A program made the translations under genes and the position numbers. This document shows, piece by piece, positions 8,260 to 19,949 of a stretch of DNA of 64,000 nt. Location of the stretch: NCBI GenBank assembly GCA_963812245.1, contig CAWEUK010000002.1, positions 1,116,001-1,180,000 on the forward strand, in the 5' to 3' direction. Numbering within the stretch: position 1 is the first letter of the stretch; every line of letters starts with the position of its first letter. The DNA comes from Salsipaludibacter sp963812245. GTDB taxonomy: Bacteria; Actinomycetota; Nitriliruptoria; Nitriliruptorales; Nitriliruptoraceae. The notes under the pieces were generated by a model. That model saw only the letters and a program-made list of their open reading frames with translations, made no database searches and was not told where the DNA came from.

Positions 8260-9273
8260 TCAGCTGGCCCTTGCGGTGACATCGGAGGGGGAGTCACCAT
8301 CGGCCGGGGCCTCGTCCGAGTCGTCGTCCGCTGCCGCGTCGGTCGCAGCGTCTGCTGCCGCGTCGGCAGCGCTGGGGGCGTGCTCCTGGTCCGCCTGACT
8401 GGCCTGCACCAGGACCGTGCGCCCACTGAGGCCGTCCGTGGCCACCCACTCGTTGATGAGCTGCAGTCGGCTGTCGGCCATCCGCTGGACGCGCAACCGG
8501 CCCTGGCCCGTGAGCAGCTGGTCGTCCATCGCCGGGTCGAAGCTCTGCAGGTAGTGGTAGTGCAGGACGTCATCGACCATGATGCCGGCCATCTCGCCGT
8601 CGGACAGGAGTTCCGAACGGAACGAGGCGGTCACGCGGGCGCCGTCCTGCCAGAACTCGAACGTGAGTCCGCGCGAGCCCAGTCGAGGGCCGTCCAGCAC
8701 CTCCTCGACCTCGAAGCGCAGGCCATGCAGGTCGTAGCCCTGGTCGTCCATCCGGTGGCGTCGCATCGTCCAGTCACGCCGAGTCAGCGCGTAGCCCCAG
8801 GTCGACGCGGGGGCGCCCAGCGCGTCGGTGGCAGCATCGCGGTACCGCGCCTCCATGCGGAACCCGGCGGCGTTGAAGGCCCGCTGCATCGGCAGGTTGC
8901 GTTCGTGGGTCAGTCCGACGAGGCGCTGGAGGCGGTCGTTGTCGGCGAAGTGGTGGTCGGCGAGTTGGCGCAGCACCTCGCGCCCCACGCCCTGGCCACG
9001 TTGGGAGGGACGCAGACGAATCTGGATGCGGCCGTCACCGCTGGCCATGCCGGTGACGATCACGAAGCCCACCGGCGTGCCGTTCACCATGATGGCCCAG
9101 CCCCAGCGGTCCGCACTGGCCCAGTCCCCGGCGGCCAGTTCGTCGGCCACGGCGGGCAGTTCGAACCCGACCGGCGCGGCCCAGGCCGTCGTCGTCTCGG
9201 CATCGGTGCGGACCATCCACGCGGCATCGTCGATGGTCAGGACACGCAGGCGGACCTCGCGGTGCTGGCTCAT
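8260..9273 (-). CDS. GNAT N-acetyltransferase fused to a C-terminal beta domain
   Basis: The start is ATG 9273 (MSQHREVRLRVL); length is 337 residues. Residues ~1-175 are a RimJ-like GNAT domain with the acetyl-CoA loop RPSQRGQGVGREVL and the late motif NLPMQRAFNAAGFRMEARYR. Residues ~180-300 form a second, beta-rich domain ending RLQLINEWVATDGLSGRTVL. This resembles a small domain annotated elsewhere as an N-acetylglutamate-synthase-like protein, but its function is unclear. The last ~35 residues are a low-complexity Ala/Asp tail. The frame stays open upstream into the neighbouring transporter gene only because that gene is frameshifted. Substrate is unknown. Confidence 0.75.
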   Translation of the reverse strand: MSQHREVRLRVLTIDDAAWMVRTDAETTTAWAAPVGFELPAVADELAAGDWASADRWGWAIMVNGTPVGFVIVTGMASGDGRIQIRLRPSQRGQGVGREVLRQLADHHFADNDRLQRLVGLTHERNLPMQRAFNAAGFRMEARYRDAATDALGAPASTWGYALTRRDWTMRRHRMDDQGYDLHGLRFEVEEVLDGPRLGSRGLTFEFWQDGARVTASFRSELLSDGEMAGIMVDDVLHYHYLQSFDPAMDDQLLTGQGRLRVQRMADSRLQLINEWVATDGLSGRTVLVQASQADQEHAPSAADAAADAATDAAADDDSDEAPADGDSPSDVTARAS

Positions 9274-9395
9274 TGGGCCCCTTCGGGCTGGTTCGGACGC
9301 GATGTGCAGGCACCCAGCGCCTGCGACCTCATCGTAGGATTTCGCGGGCTTCGATGCCACGCCTGTTTGGACCACTGTGGCGGGTGGGTGTGACG

Positions 9396-10593
9396 TCAGG
9401 CGGTGTCGGACGACTCCGCCGCGACGACGTCGGGCGGCGCATCGACATCGGGACCACCGATGGGATACGGGGGTGCGTCGGCACCGTCGTCGAACAGCCC
9501 CAACTCCAGGCGCAGGCGGATCTCGTTGGACACCGCCGAGACCACCGCGACGACCGGCACGGCCAGGAACGCACCGATGATGCCGCCCAGCGCGCCACCC
9601 GCCGCCAGCGCGGTCAGCACGACGATGGGATGCAGCGCCACGGCTCGGCGCATGATGGTCGGGTGGAGGAAGTTGCCCTCGATCTGTTGCACGGCCAGGA
9701 TCAGGGCGAGTGTCAACAACGCCGTGGTGATGCCGCCGGAGGCAAGCGCCACGAGCACCGCCACCAGGCCCGCCAGGAACGCGCCCACGACGGGCAGGAA
9801 GCCTCCGAAGAACACCAACACCATCAGCGGCAGGACCAGGGGCACGTCGAGGAAGAACAGGCCGATGCCGATGCCCAGCGCATCGATGAGGGCGATCGTT
9901 GCCGTGCCCCGCACGTAGCCAGACAGGGCACTCCACGCCCGTCGACCCAGTGCCGACGCGGTGGGTCGGTGGGTCGTCGGGAATGCGCGCAGTGGTCCAG
10001 GTGAGGATCTGTGGTGCATCCTTGACGACGAAGAACAACAGCACGACCGTCAGTGCCAGACCGGCCAGGATCTGGCCGACCGTCGTGACGCCCGACAGCA
10101 CGCCCGAGACGACGCCGCTGCTGCTGCCACCTCCATTGGCGATCGCGCCCTCGATCGTGGTGACCATGTTGTTGAAGAATTCCGGATCGAGACCGAACGG
10201 GCCGTTGTTGGCCCATTCGAGGAAGTCCTCCCAGCCCTGGAGGACCGTCGGGCCCAGTTCCTGCAACTGGGTGATGAAGGACGGCGCGATCGCGGCGAAC
10301 AGCCCGATGAAGGCCAGCAGGCCACCCAGCACCACGATCACCGTTGCCCACAGGTGGCTGATGTTTCGCTCGACCAGCCACTGCTTCACCGGCATGGCCA
10401 GCGTTGCCAGGATGACGGCGATGGCCAGTGGCAGGGTGACGACCAGCAGGCGCCCCATGACCGACCAGAACACGACGACGCCGGCGCCGATGACCAACAG
10501 TCGCCAGGTCCACCCGGCGGTGAGGTCGAGCCAGACCGGGACGCGACGGCGGTCGCCGGGCGATCGTGGCGCGGTCGGGGCATCGTCTGCCAT
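9396..10593 (-). CDS. AI-2E family (PerM-like) transporter, one apparent frameshift
   Basis: The N-terminal part (ATG 10593, MADDAPTAPRSPG) has paired membrane segments (LLVIGAGVVVFWSVMGRLLV; WATVIVVLGGLLAFIGLFAA) and the family-typical stretch LAGLALTVVLLFFVVKDAPQIL. The C-terminal part continues in another frame with SALSGYVRGTATIALIDALG, LVFFGGFLPVVGAFLAGLVA and GNFLHPTIMRRAVALHP, all characteristic of AI-2E/PerM permeases. The switch falls at about 9955-9985 within a GGTGGGTCGGTGGGTCG tract, so one base is probably missing or extra. The family exports autoinducer-like or ion substrates; nothing here fixes the substrate. Repaired length is about 399 residues. Confidence 0.85.
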
Positions 10594-10882
10594 CGCGGGG
10601 ACCTTTTCGCTGTGCGGTCGACCCGGGTGGGCCAGTCGCGCGCAGGGTAGGGCAGATGGGTGCCCGAACGTGGGTGCGATGGTGGACCACGACTCCCTGC
10701 CGACGGCGCTCGTGTCGCCCGCGTCCGGCATGCGCGCATCGTTGCGCTGCGTCACGGGCTGTGTGCACTCTGCGCGCTGCGATGGACGACTTGTGGCTGT
10801 GGTCAACCCGCCGGTGGCCGTGGACAGCATGTGGACGTGATGTGCAGAACTGGGGACAACGCTGGGGATGAAGTCGGCAAAC

Positions 10883-10929
10883 CACAACATGTAGTGGGGG
10901 TCGCTGGGGACAGGGCGCTACCTGTTGTG
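10883..10929. promoter_or_regulatory. tandem NrdR-box-like palindromes upstream of nrdJ
   Basis: CACAACATGTAGTG (10883-10896) is a 14-bp palindrome with one mismatched pair. CGCTACCTGTTGTG (10916-10929) is a second, weaker copy. Their starts are 33 bp apart, about three helical turns, as expected for paired NrdR boxes, and both resemble the NrdR core CACTATATATAGTG. A consensus promoter begins 32 bp downstream. Confidence 0.65.
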
Positions 10930-10960
10930 TTGCTCGATGAACCTTTCGCGAGTTCAATGG

Positions 10961-10989
10961 TTGACACCATCGTCTCCGCACGCTGTAAT
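10961..10989 (+). promoter_or_regulatory. sigma-70-type promoter of nrdJ
   Basis: TTGACA (10961-10966) and TGTAAT (10984-10989) are separated by exactly 17 bp. Transcription would start near 10996, leaving a leader of about 240 nt before the nrdJ ATG. The rest of the gene-free gap, 10594-10882, shows nothing recognisable. Confidence 0.6.
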
Positions 10990-10995
10990 CCCATG

Positions 10996-11237
10996 GGTGT
11001 CGTTTTCGCCGTCTCGACCGCCTCAGTGCGCCTCGAACCACGCCGGACCCGACACGCGGACCGCCCGAACTCGCCTCGAAGACGAGGTCGGACGCACCTT
11101 CGGGGGGTCGGCACGCCACCTCGCCCGAGGCGACTCGGCTGCCGCCACCATGCGCCCCGACCGGGCCGCACCCACTTGATGCCCCACCGACGCGCCGCCG
11201 ACCACGACATGGTCGCCGGGAGGAAGAAGACCAGGCA
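10996..11237 (+). other. long untranslated leader of nrdJ
   Basis: This stretch of about 240 nt has no convincing gene. Several GC-rich self-complementary pieces (for example CCTCGAAGACGAGG near 11070-11085 and CTCGCCCGAGGCGACTCGG near 11122-11142) could fold. I did not find the conserved B12-box of a cobalamin riboswitch, so regulation through this leader is unproven. GGAGGAAG near 11220 is the ribosome-binding site. Confidence 0.4.
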
Positions 11238-14093
<2,856 letters not shown>

Positions 14094-14110
14094 CAGAGGT
14101 TGAAAGCGCA

Positions 14111-14141
14111 GGAAGGGGCCGCCCGAGAGGCGGCCCCTTCC
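14111..14141 (+). terminator. strong intrinsic terminator after nrdJ
   Basis: A perfect 13-bp stem (GGAAGGGGCCGCC paired with GGCGGCCCCTTCC) encloses the loop CGAGA, followed by TTATTCTTC. It lies 18 bp after the nrdJ stop and marks the boundary to the lower-GC cassette. The following 260 bp (14142-14400) hold no gene I can support. Confidence 0.9.
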
Positions 14142-14400
14142 TTATTCTTCAAGGCGCCATGCGGCGCGCAGATCGCGCATAGGCCAACTGAACAACATAC
14201 TTTGGCATTGAATCGCGTATATGTCGGCACTTACAAGTCCATCAAAGCGCAGGGCGTGTCACGCATTCGACGGCGATTCAGAGGAGAGGGTCTTTAGGTG
14301 CCCCGTAGAAACGGTTCAAGCCGCAGATCTCAAGGCATAACAGGTGCTTGCAGCCAACCCAAGTGTGCCCTGCACTAGTCTGACAAGAAGGAGAGGTCCT

Positions 14401-14984
14401 ATGGAAGACTGATTAAGCAGCGAGTGGAGCGCCTCCGGGCAGCACTCAGCGCCGTAAGCGATATGAGCCTGCCCGATCATTTGGAAGTCGTAGGGCTCAA
14501 GTACCTACTAAGTGGCTACGAGAGTCAATCTGGCGCAGAACGGAAAGAATCAGAGCCGCCCTTCGAATCCTCAGTGAAGCGTGACCAAGGCGAAGGATCT
14601 GGTCCGCTTGCCGCACTCGTCGACAGGGCAGGGATCGAGGAGCCGAAGCTTCGGCATGTCTATTCCTTGGGCCATGATGAGGAACCGGAGATCGTCGTGT
14701 CTGTCCGGCGGCTGGCGGAGACGGACGCCGAGGCCACGCGTCAACTGGCCTTGTTGGTCACTGGCGCCCGTCAGGGCCTAGGTCTGGAAGAGTGGACTTC
14801 GGCCAGTGAGATCCGGGAGTGGTCGAAGCGGTATTCCCGCTACGACTCGAAGAACTTCGCTAGAACTCTCACTGAGATGGAGGAGGAGTTCTCCACTCGC
14901 GGGAAGGGCGTGTCCAAGGAGTTGTGGTTGACCATGCCCGGTTGGGACGGTTGGTCATCACTCTTGACTGATCTGGCTGGCTGA
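14401..14984 (+). CDS. cassette protein A: helical region + C-terminal winged helix, unknown function
   Basis: The GTG at 14424 opens a 186-residue frame. A better start is ATG 14401, right after GAAGGAGAGG, but that frame stops after three codons; restoring one base near 14410 gives M-E-D-x-I-K-Q-R-V-E-R-L and joins the two. An N-terminal helix (LPDHLEVVGLKYLLSG) and a charged linker precede a mid domain (GPLAALVDRAGIEEPKLRHV). A winged helix ends the protein (EEWTSASEIREWSKRYS; NFARTLTEMEEEFSTRGKG; LWLTMPG). The last gene of the cassette has the same domain order, so the two are paralogues. I do not recognise a named family. Base composition is clearly lower in GC than the flanks, suggesting transfer. 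Confidence 0.65.
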
Positions 14985-15350
14985 TGATTGTCCCCCCAGA
15001 CTTCGGGCTCCGGGTTCAGCGGGCCGAGTCGAGACTCGCTGCTGGCCGTATGCAGCTTGGCCGTTGCTCGCAGTGTCGACGGGTGGTTCACGACCAGAGA
15101 GGTCTCCAATCTCTACATGACCCTGAGGGTTCCTCAGCCCTCAAACTTGACCCGTGACCTCCGCGCCCTTGAGTCTCGAGGACTCGTCTTGGCGGATCAC
15201 TCTTCAGGTGCCCACATCCAATGGGCCCTCACGCCCATGGGTGAGTCGGAGGCGGGTGCGCGGTGGAACGTCGACGAAGAGCTAGCAAGGACGGAGCCCG
15301 ATTCGGCACCGACGTCCGCCGAATCCATCTACCAACCACTGGTGCCTTAA
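14984..15350 (+). CDS. cassette protein B: small winged-helix protein
   Basis: The coding frame starts formally at TTG 14988. An ATG at 14984 overlaps the previous stop (TGATGA) and would lead into this frame if the C6 run at 14992-14997 were really C5, giving M-I-V-P-Q-T-S-G. The ~121-residue product contains VDGWFTTREVSNLYMTLRV, PSNLTRDLRALESRGLVLAD and IQWALTPMGE, a winged-helix fold ending in an LT.xG turn like proteins A and D. Tight overlap with A and C indicates one operon. It may bind DNA or act as a protein-protein adaptor; neither is shown. Confidence 0.6.
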
Positions 15351-15351
15351 G

Positions 15352-15845
15352 AGCTGGCACCGGCCGAGTGGGCTGGGAAACGCAGAGCTTTTCACAGGAC
15401 GGAACCCGTTCGCGCACAACGTCTTCCTCATGACGCGATTCCCGTCAGGCCCCGAGGAGGCCACCTGGAAGCGGCGATTGACTCCTCCCGCAGCGCTCTG
15501 AGGCAGGTGGGGCTCACGCTTCACGTGGCTTCGGACGCTCAAGTAGTGGATGATCTCTGGGGTAACGTCGCCGCCCATATCTGGGCGTGCAAGTACGGGT
15601 TGGCGTTTGTGGAAGGAGATTCCAAGAGCGGACTCAATTCGAACATGCTGATCGAGTTGGGCTCAATGATTGCTCTTGGTCGGCGATGCCTGATTCTTAA
15701 GGACATGGGTTCTGCCGCGATGCCTACGGATCTCTTGGGGAGAATCTACCAAAGCGTGGAACTTGCAGACTTGGCCGCGATTAGATCGACAGTTACGGAT
15801 TGGGCGCAGACGCTCCCGGATCTAAACAGGACGGATCGGCCATGA
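15352..15845 (+). CDS. cassette protein C: TIR-like nucleotide-binding protein, one apparent frameshift
   Basis: The N-terminal part (LFTGRNPFAHNVFLMTRFP, then SGPEEATWK) and the rest (AIDSSRSALRQVGLTLHVAS onward) are in different frames. They join near 15471-15475 by restoring one base in GCGGCG. The C-terminal ~110 residues show DDLWGNVAAHIWACKYGLAF, LNSNMLIELGSMIALGRR, CLILKD and MPTDLLGRIYQSVE. This is the layout of TIR-like/predicted nucleotide-binding proteins: strand, Asn...Glu-x-Gly helix, Gly-Arg strand, then P(T/S)DL-x-G. Such folds are effectors in several bacterial immune systems and often cleave NAD+. The exact start is unclear; no ATG precedes the first motif. It overlaps gene D by 4 bp (ATGA). 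Confidence 0.6.
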
Positions 15846-16419
15846 CAGGTCACATAGTTAAGATAATCGAAGAAGTGCGAGAAATGGACCTTGACGATAT
15901 CGAAAAGGCGGCGGTCTTGCGGCATCTCCTAGATCCGCAAGCAAGTGCCGACTCGGGGGGGAAATGTCTTGGTCATCAGCCGACGGCGGGCCAAGCGGTA
16001 GACGAAAGTACGAAGTCAGAAACTTTCTTGCCCGGTGGCCATCTAGGCCGGGTGGCAGAACATTTGCGGGTCGACCCGGACAGGGTCGAAGGAGTGCTCT
16101 ACCTCTCTGAAGGGAGGATCCAAATCCTAGTACCGCGGGACCGGCTAGGGGCAACGCGGGCCGGGAGAGGCAGAGGAGTATCACCATTCTTGCAGTGGGG
16201 GCCCTTGAGGTTCAATCCGACGATGGATGGGTTTCTATCGCGGAAATTCGTGACATCATGCAAGATGCTGGAGACTACGATCGAAACATGTCAGAGAACC
16301 TTCGAAAGGCTTCTGATGAACTTCGGTTGCGTGGTTCTGGATCGGACATCTATTTGAGGCTAACGGCTATTGGACGTGTTGCTGCTCAAATCTCGATGCC
16401 TCCGGCAGGGCTAGAATAG
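15842..16419 (+). CDS. cassette protein D: paralogue of protein A, one apparent frameshift
   Basis: ATG 15842 overlaps the stop of the TIR-like gene. The first ~105 residues (MTGHIVKIIEEVREMDLDD, EKAAVLRHLLDP, GHLGRVAEHLRVDPDRVEG) run until about 16150. The winged-helix part (ILAVGALEVQSDDGWVSIAE, then NMSENLRKASDELRLRGSG and DIYLRLTAIGRVAAQ) is in another frame and ends at 16417-16419. Both halves line up with protein A in the same order, so a single-base shift near 16140-16160 (RDRLG region) separates them. Function is unknown. Being an A-like protein on the other side of the TIR-like gene suggests A and D form a hetero- or homo-oligomeric sensor or regulator for C; this is inference. Confidence 0.6.
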
Positions 16420-16599
16420 CGTGCACCTGAACTTGCCCATTGTCTAGAGATGGGAGATGGTCGGGGTCCACCTCTTATCGATCCATCCAATAGTTGGGCT
16501 GGAATGAGGTCTTCCTCCACCTGCGTCACCTGATCGTCGCGGGTGCCGGTGTGCCGGTCGGAGGAAGCCGTGCGCCAAATACCTCGGCCTGCCAGTTTG

Positions 16600-16760
16600 G
16601 CCGAACACGTTATCGGTGGTCTTGATGAGTCAGCTGCCGAAGCGGGGGCCGTTGACGGCCAAGAACGGGACACTAAAGGTGTTGCCGCGGGGCGGAGGAC
16701 GCCGAGGCCCCGGGTAGTCCTCGACCTCCCAAGAACTATGGTGAGCCACCGTGGCGCATT
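16600..16760 (-). pseudogene. decayed fragment of the FG-GAP repeat protein C-terminus
   Basis: Reading the minus strand gives IVLGRSRTTRGLGVLRP, then in the next frame GNTFSVPFLAVNGPRFGS, a stop, and LIKTTDNVFG. The last repeat of the large protein at 53579-57043 reads VVLVSGWGLGVLRP, then GTTLRVPFLAGNGTRFGG and WLLNTADNTFG. The match in order and sequence is unmistakable, and frameshift and stop show decay. The surrounding 16420-16815 stretch holds no intact gene. Confidence 0.75.
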
Positions 16761-16815
16761 GCAGGAACAGTGGGGAGGAGGGCCACGTCCCTCCCGACAG
16801 CGAATGGAGCCCTCG

Positions 16816-18040
16816 ATGCCGTCACGTGACATGTTGGAGTCGTACGCCCAGGTCGTCGTGGAAGTGGGCCTGGGTCTGCAGCCCGGCGACCGGGTGCTCA
16901 TCGATTCGCCGATCGCCACGATCGACTTCACCCGGCGGGTGGTGCAGGCTGCCTATGCCGCAGGTGCTGTGAACGTCGACGTGTTGTGGGACGATGTCGA
17001 GGTCGAGCGGGCGCGGTTCAGCCATGGTGGGGCCGACGCCGCGGCGGTCATCGCCGACACCTCCGAATACCGACGCCTGGCCGGCGAGGCGGGCGTGGCC
17101 TTTCTGAGGATCCTTGCTGAGGACCCCAACGCGATGGCGGGGCTGGACGTCGAGCGGGTCGCACAGTTCCAGGCTGCCAATCGGGCCCACGTTCGATCCG
17201 GGTGGGAGGGCTACATGTCCGAGCGGGTGCCCTGGTGCGTCGTCGGTGCACCAACCCCGGGGTGGAGTCGAACCGTGTTCCCGGATGCCGACGATCGCCG
17301 ACGAGCGGTTGTGGGAGGCGATCCTGCGGGCATGCCGTGCGGACACCCCGGACCCGGTCGCCGCCTGGCGCGACCACTCGGCCGAACTCGTTGCCCGTCG
17401 CACCCACCTCACCTCCCGCGACTACGTCGGGCTGCGCTACGACGGCCCGGGAACCGACCTGCGAGTGGGGCTGCCCGACGGGGTGCGGTGGAACGGCGGG
17501 GAGGCTGGGATCGACGGACGCACGTTCATTCCCAACCTGCCGACCGAGGAGGTGTTCACCGTGCCCCACCGGATGCAGGTGGAGGGGCGCATTCGCGCGA
17601 CCAAGCCGTTGAGCTACTTCGGCACCCTGATCGAGGGCTTTGCATTCGAGGTTGCCCAGGGTGAGGTCGTGGCGGCCACGGCCGAGTCCGGACAGGAAAC
17701 GCTCGACCGGATCCTGGGCACCGACGAGGGATCGGTTCGCTTCGGGGAGATGGCCATGGTGCCGCAATCCAGTGCCGTCGCGGCCGAGCAGCTGGTGTGG
17801 AACAACATGCTGTTCGACGAGAACGACGCCTGCCACATTGCCCTGGGCATGTCCTACCCGTCGTGTGTGGACGGAGCAGACGCAATGGATCCCGACGAAC
17901 GGCTCGCGGCAGGCCTCAACCACAGCGCCATCCACGTGGACTTCGTCGTGGGGTCATCGGACCTGGACGTGCGCGGGGTCAGAGACGACGGCTCGGAGGA
18001 ACCCATCATCACCGGTGGGGAGTGGGGCTTCACGGTGTGA
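16816..18040 (+). CDS. M29-family aminopeptidase, one apparent frameshift
   Basis: A metalloaminopeptidase of about 408 residues. The start is ATG 16816 with GGAG six bases upstream; ATG 16804 is an alternative. The N-terminal half has MLESYAQVVVEVGLGLQPGD, then RVLIDSPIATIDFTRRVVQA. A shift near 17270-17285 moves to the frame with PTIADERLWEAILRACRADT. All M29 metal ligands seem present: Glu in LPTEEVFT, Glu in RFGEMAMVP, His in ACHIALGMSY with the catalytic Tyr, and HxD in NHSAIHVDFVVGS. It probably acts in cytosolic peptide turnover. Because every active-site residue is kept, the shift is likely a sequence error. Confidence 0.88.
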
Positions 18041-18184
18041 CGTGGCCAGTCCCGTCCCAGGTCGTGGTGACCATCAAAACCAGGGGATGGTCCCACGGAC
18101 TTCGCGATCCCGGCAAAGCTGCCGGTCTCGGCTCCACGTCGATGTCAGCATCGCCGACCCAGGCCGGCACGAGCGCCAGCAGGT

Positions 18185-19003
18185 TCATCCAGCGAGGATC
18201 TCGCCGTGTCCCCAGACATGGAGTGCGTCAGGCGTGTCGACAACCTCCAGTACCCGACGGACCGTGGCGAGGTCGGCGACCACGACCCCCACGTCGAGGC
18301 GGCCCGGGGTCGCGCCGATGGCGCTGTAGAGCACCGGCCCAGACGCCCCGTACAGGTTGGCATTCGACAGCTGGTCCTGGATCGCCATCAGCGCGGCCTC
18401 GCCGTAGGATCCGTCCGGTTCGTCGATCGGCTCCTCGGGTGGTGGCCGCGGGGGGCCGTCCTCGATCAGGACGAGCTCGCCGTCGTCAGGGGGCCAGGCC
18501 ACCACGATCTCGCGGTCACCCCACGTCACGCCACTCTGGGTTTCGGTCCATCCCTGAGGGTCCAGGCCGGCCACCACCGGTCCATCGCACTGGGGCGGAA
18601 GTGACTCCATGACCCCCTCCAGGCACAACTCGAACCCGCTGCCGTCATCGATGAGGGTGGAGGAGAACCGCACCACCGATGCCTGCTCGGGCACGACGTC
18701 AAGGGCGCTGCGGGTCGTGACGATCGCACCGTCGATCTCCACCTGCTGGACAGGCGCGGTCGGTGTTGGCACCACGAACGCCGCCTCCGTGGACGACGCC
18801 GATGGCGACCCAACGGAAGACGGAGAGGTCGATGGTGTCGTCGACGATGGCGAATCGTCCGCGGGGGGCACCGCTTCCGACGGTGACGCAGTCGAGCCCG
18901 CGTCCGGATCGGAGACGGAGCCGGCGCAGCCCCCCACCAGCATCGTGGCGGCAAGCGCAGCGGCGACGGCGGTCCAGGCGCGGGGCTTGTTCATGGGCAT
19001 CAT
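18185..19003 (-). CDS. secreted lipoprotein of unknown function
   Basis: This 272-residue protein has an N-terminal signal (PRAWTAVAAALAATMLV) ending in the lipobox VGGC at about residues 23-26, so it is probably lipid-anchored outside the membrane. A Ser/Thr/Pro-rich linker (residues ~28-80) leads to a small globular part with EQASVVRFSSTLIDDGSGFE, LCLEGVMES and a C-terminal region ADLATVRRVLEVVDTPDALHVWGHG. No family is recognised. It converges with the aminopeptidase; the 144-bp gap contains a weak hairpin (CCGGCA/TGCCGG, 18110-18125). Confidence 0.7.
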   Translation of the reverse strand: MMPMNKPRAWTAVAAALAATMLVGGCAGSVSDPDAGSTASPSEAVPPADDSPSSTTPSTSPSSVGSPSASSTEAAFVVPTPTAPVQQVEIDGAIVTTRSALDVVPEQASVVRFSSTLIDDGSGFELCLEGVMESLPPQCDGPVVAGLDPQGWTETQSGVTWGDREIVVAWPPDDGELVLIEDGPPRPPPEEPIDEPDGSYGEAALMAIQDQLSNANLYGASGPVLYSAIGATPGRLDVGVVVADLATVRRVLEVVDTPDALHVWGHGEILAG

Positions 19004-19266
19004 GACACGTTCGACGTCGGCAGAGCTTCGATGGTTCCACGAACGTCAATCGAGGGCGAGTGCTTGTTGAAACGGGGCCATCGCATGTGGACGCCGTCGC
19101 ACGGAACCATCATCCTCGCGCCCCGCAGGGACTCGGTGATGGGGCCGACCGTCGCGAGCGCGGGTTCTTGCGGCCCTCTTGCGCCTCGCGGCCAGCCTGC
19201 GAAGCGCAATCGCCCGGCGGCATGGCCGTCATCAGGGCGTCCACGACGAACTCGGAGAGATCACCG

Positions 19267-19857
19267 ATGTCTGCACCTTCCATCCTGTCCATGCGACGAC
19301 TGTTGGTCGTCTTCACCGCACTGGCTCTGGCCCTCGTGGCCTCGCCGGCCCTGGCCGGTCCACCCGACGTCCAGGCGTTCGAGGAGGAGTTCACCGAGGT
19401 CGACCCGAACTTCTGCGGGTCGGGGATCGCGGTCCAGATCGACGGCCAGATCCGGGTACGCCAGTCGTTCACCGCCACCGGTCCGGACGGTGTCCCGCGC
19501 TACAAGGAGAACTTCCGGGCGACGGAGACGTTCACCAACCTGGACACCGGTGTGAGTTTCACCCGCAATCTCCGCATCCTGTTGCTCGACCTCGACTTCA
19601 CCGTCGACGAGGACGGGTTCGCGACCATCACGGCCATGGGGACAGGCGGGGAGACGTGGTTCGGCCCGGACGGCCGGCTCGTGTACAACGACCCCGGCCA
19701 GGTCCGCTACCAGTTCGTGGTCGACACCAACGGCACGCTCGACAACCCGTTCGACGACGCCTTCGTCGCGGACCTCGGCACGATCTTCGGCAGCACCGGT
19801 CGCAACGACCTCCAGGGGATCGGGTTCTGCGAGGCCGCGCTGGGCCTTGTCGGCTGA
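19267..19857 (+). CDS. secreted protein of unknown function
   Basis: The ATG at 19267 follows GGAGAG with suitable spacing. The 196-residue product starts with a clear signal peptide (MRRLLVVFTALALALVASPA, cleavage after ALA). The mature part is beta-rich, with two cysteines that may pair (NFCGSG and GFCEAAL). No catalytic motif is visible. It is followed after 92 bp by the giant BTAD regulator but is not obviously co-regulated. Confidence 0.7.
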   Translation: MSAPSILSMRRLLVVFTALALALVASPALAGPPDVQAFEEEFTEVDPNFCGSGIAVQIDGQIRVRQSFTATGPDGVPRYKENFRATETFTNLDTGVSFTRNLRILLLDLDFTVDEDGFATITAMGTGGETWFGPDGRLVYNDPGQVRYQFVVDTNGTLDNPFDDAFVADLGTIFGSTGRNDLQGIGFCEAALGLVG

Positions 19858-19949
19858 GCCAGTCCCGGGACGTGCCCGACCCCCGGCCGCTGGAGCGAGG
19901 TGCCTAGGCTGGGGGTGCGGGCTGGGTAGACCGTGGGGAAGGGGTCGAC

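Noticed and set aside
11122..11237. Possible cobalamin riboswitch in the nrdJ leader
   Set aside because: Conserved B12-box and core elements could not be found by eye, so only a generic leader is annotated.
14100..14297. Small open frame after nrdJ
   Set aside because: It spans the terminator hairpin, has no ribosome site and no coding character.
14142..14400. tRNA or attachment site next to the cassette
   Set aside because: No cloverleaf, CCA end or repeated att-like sequence was found around 14.1-14.4 kb or 16.4-16.8 kb.
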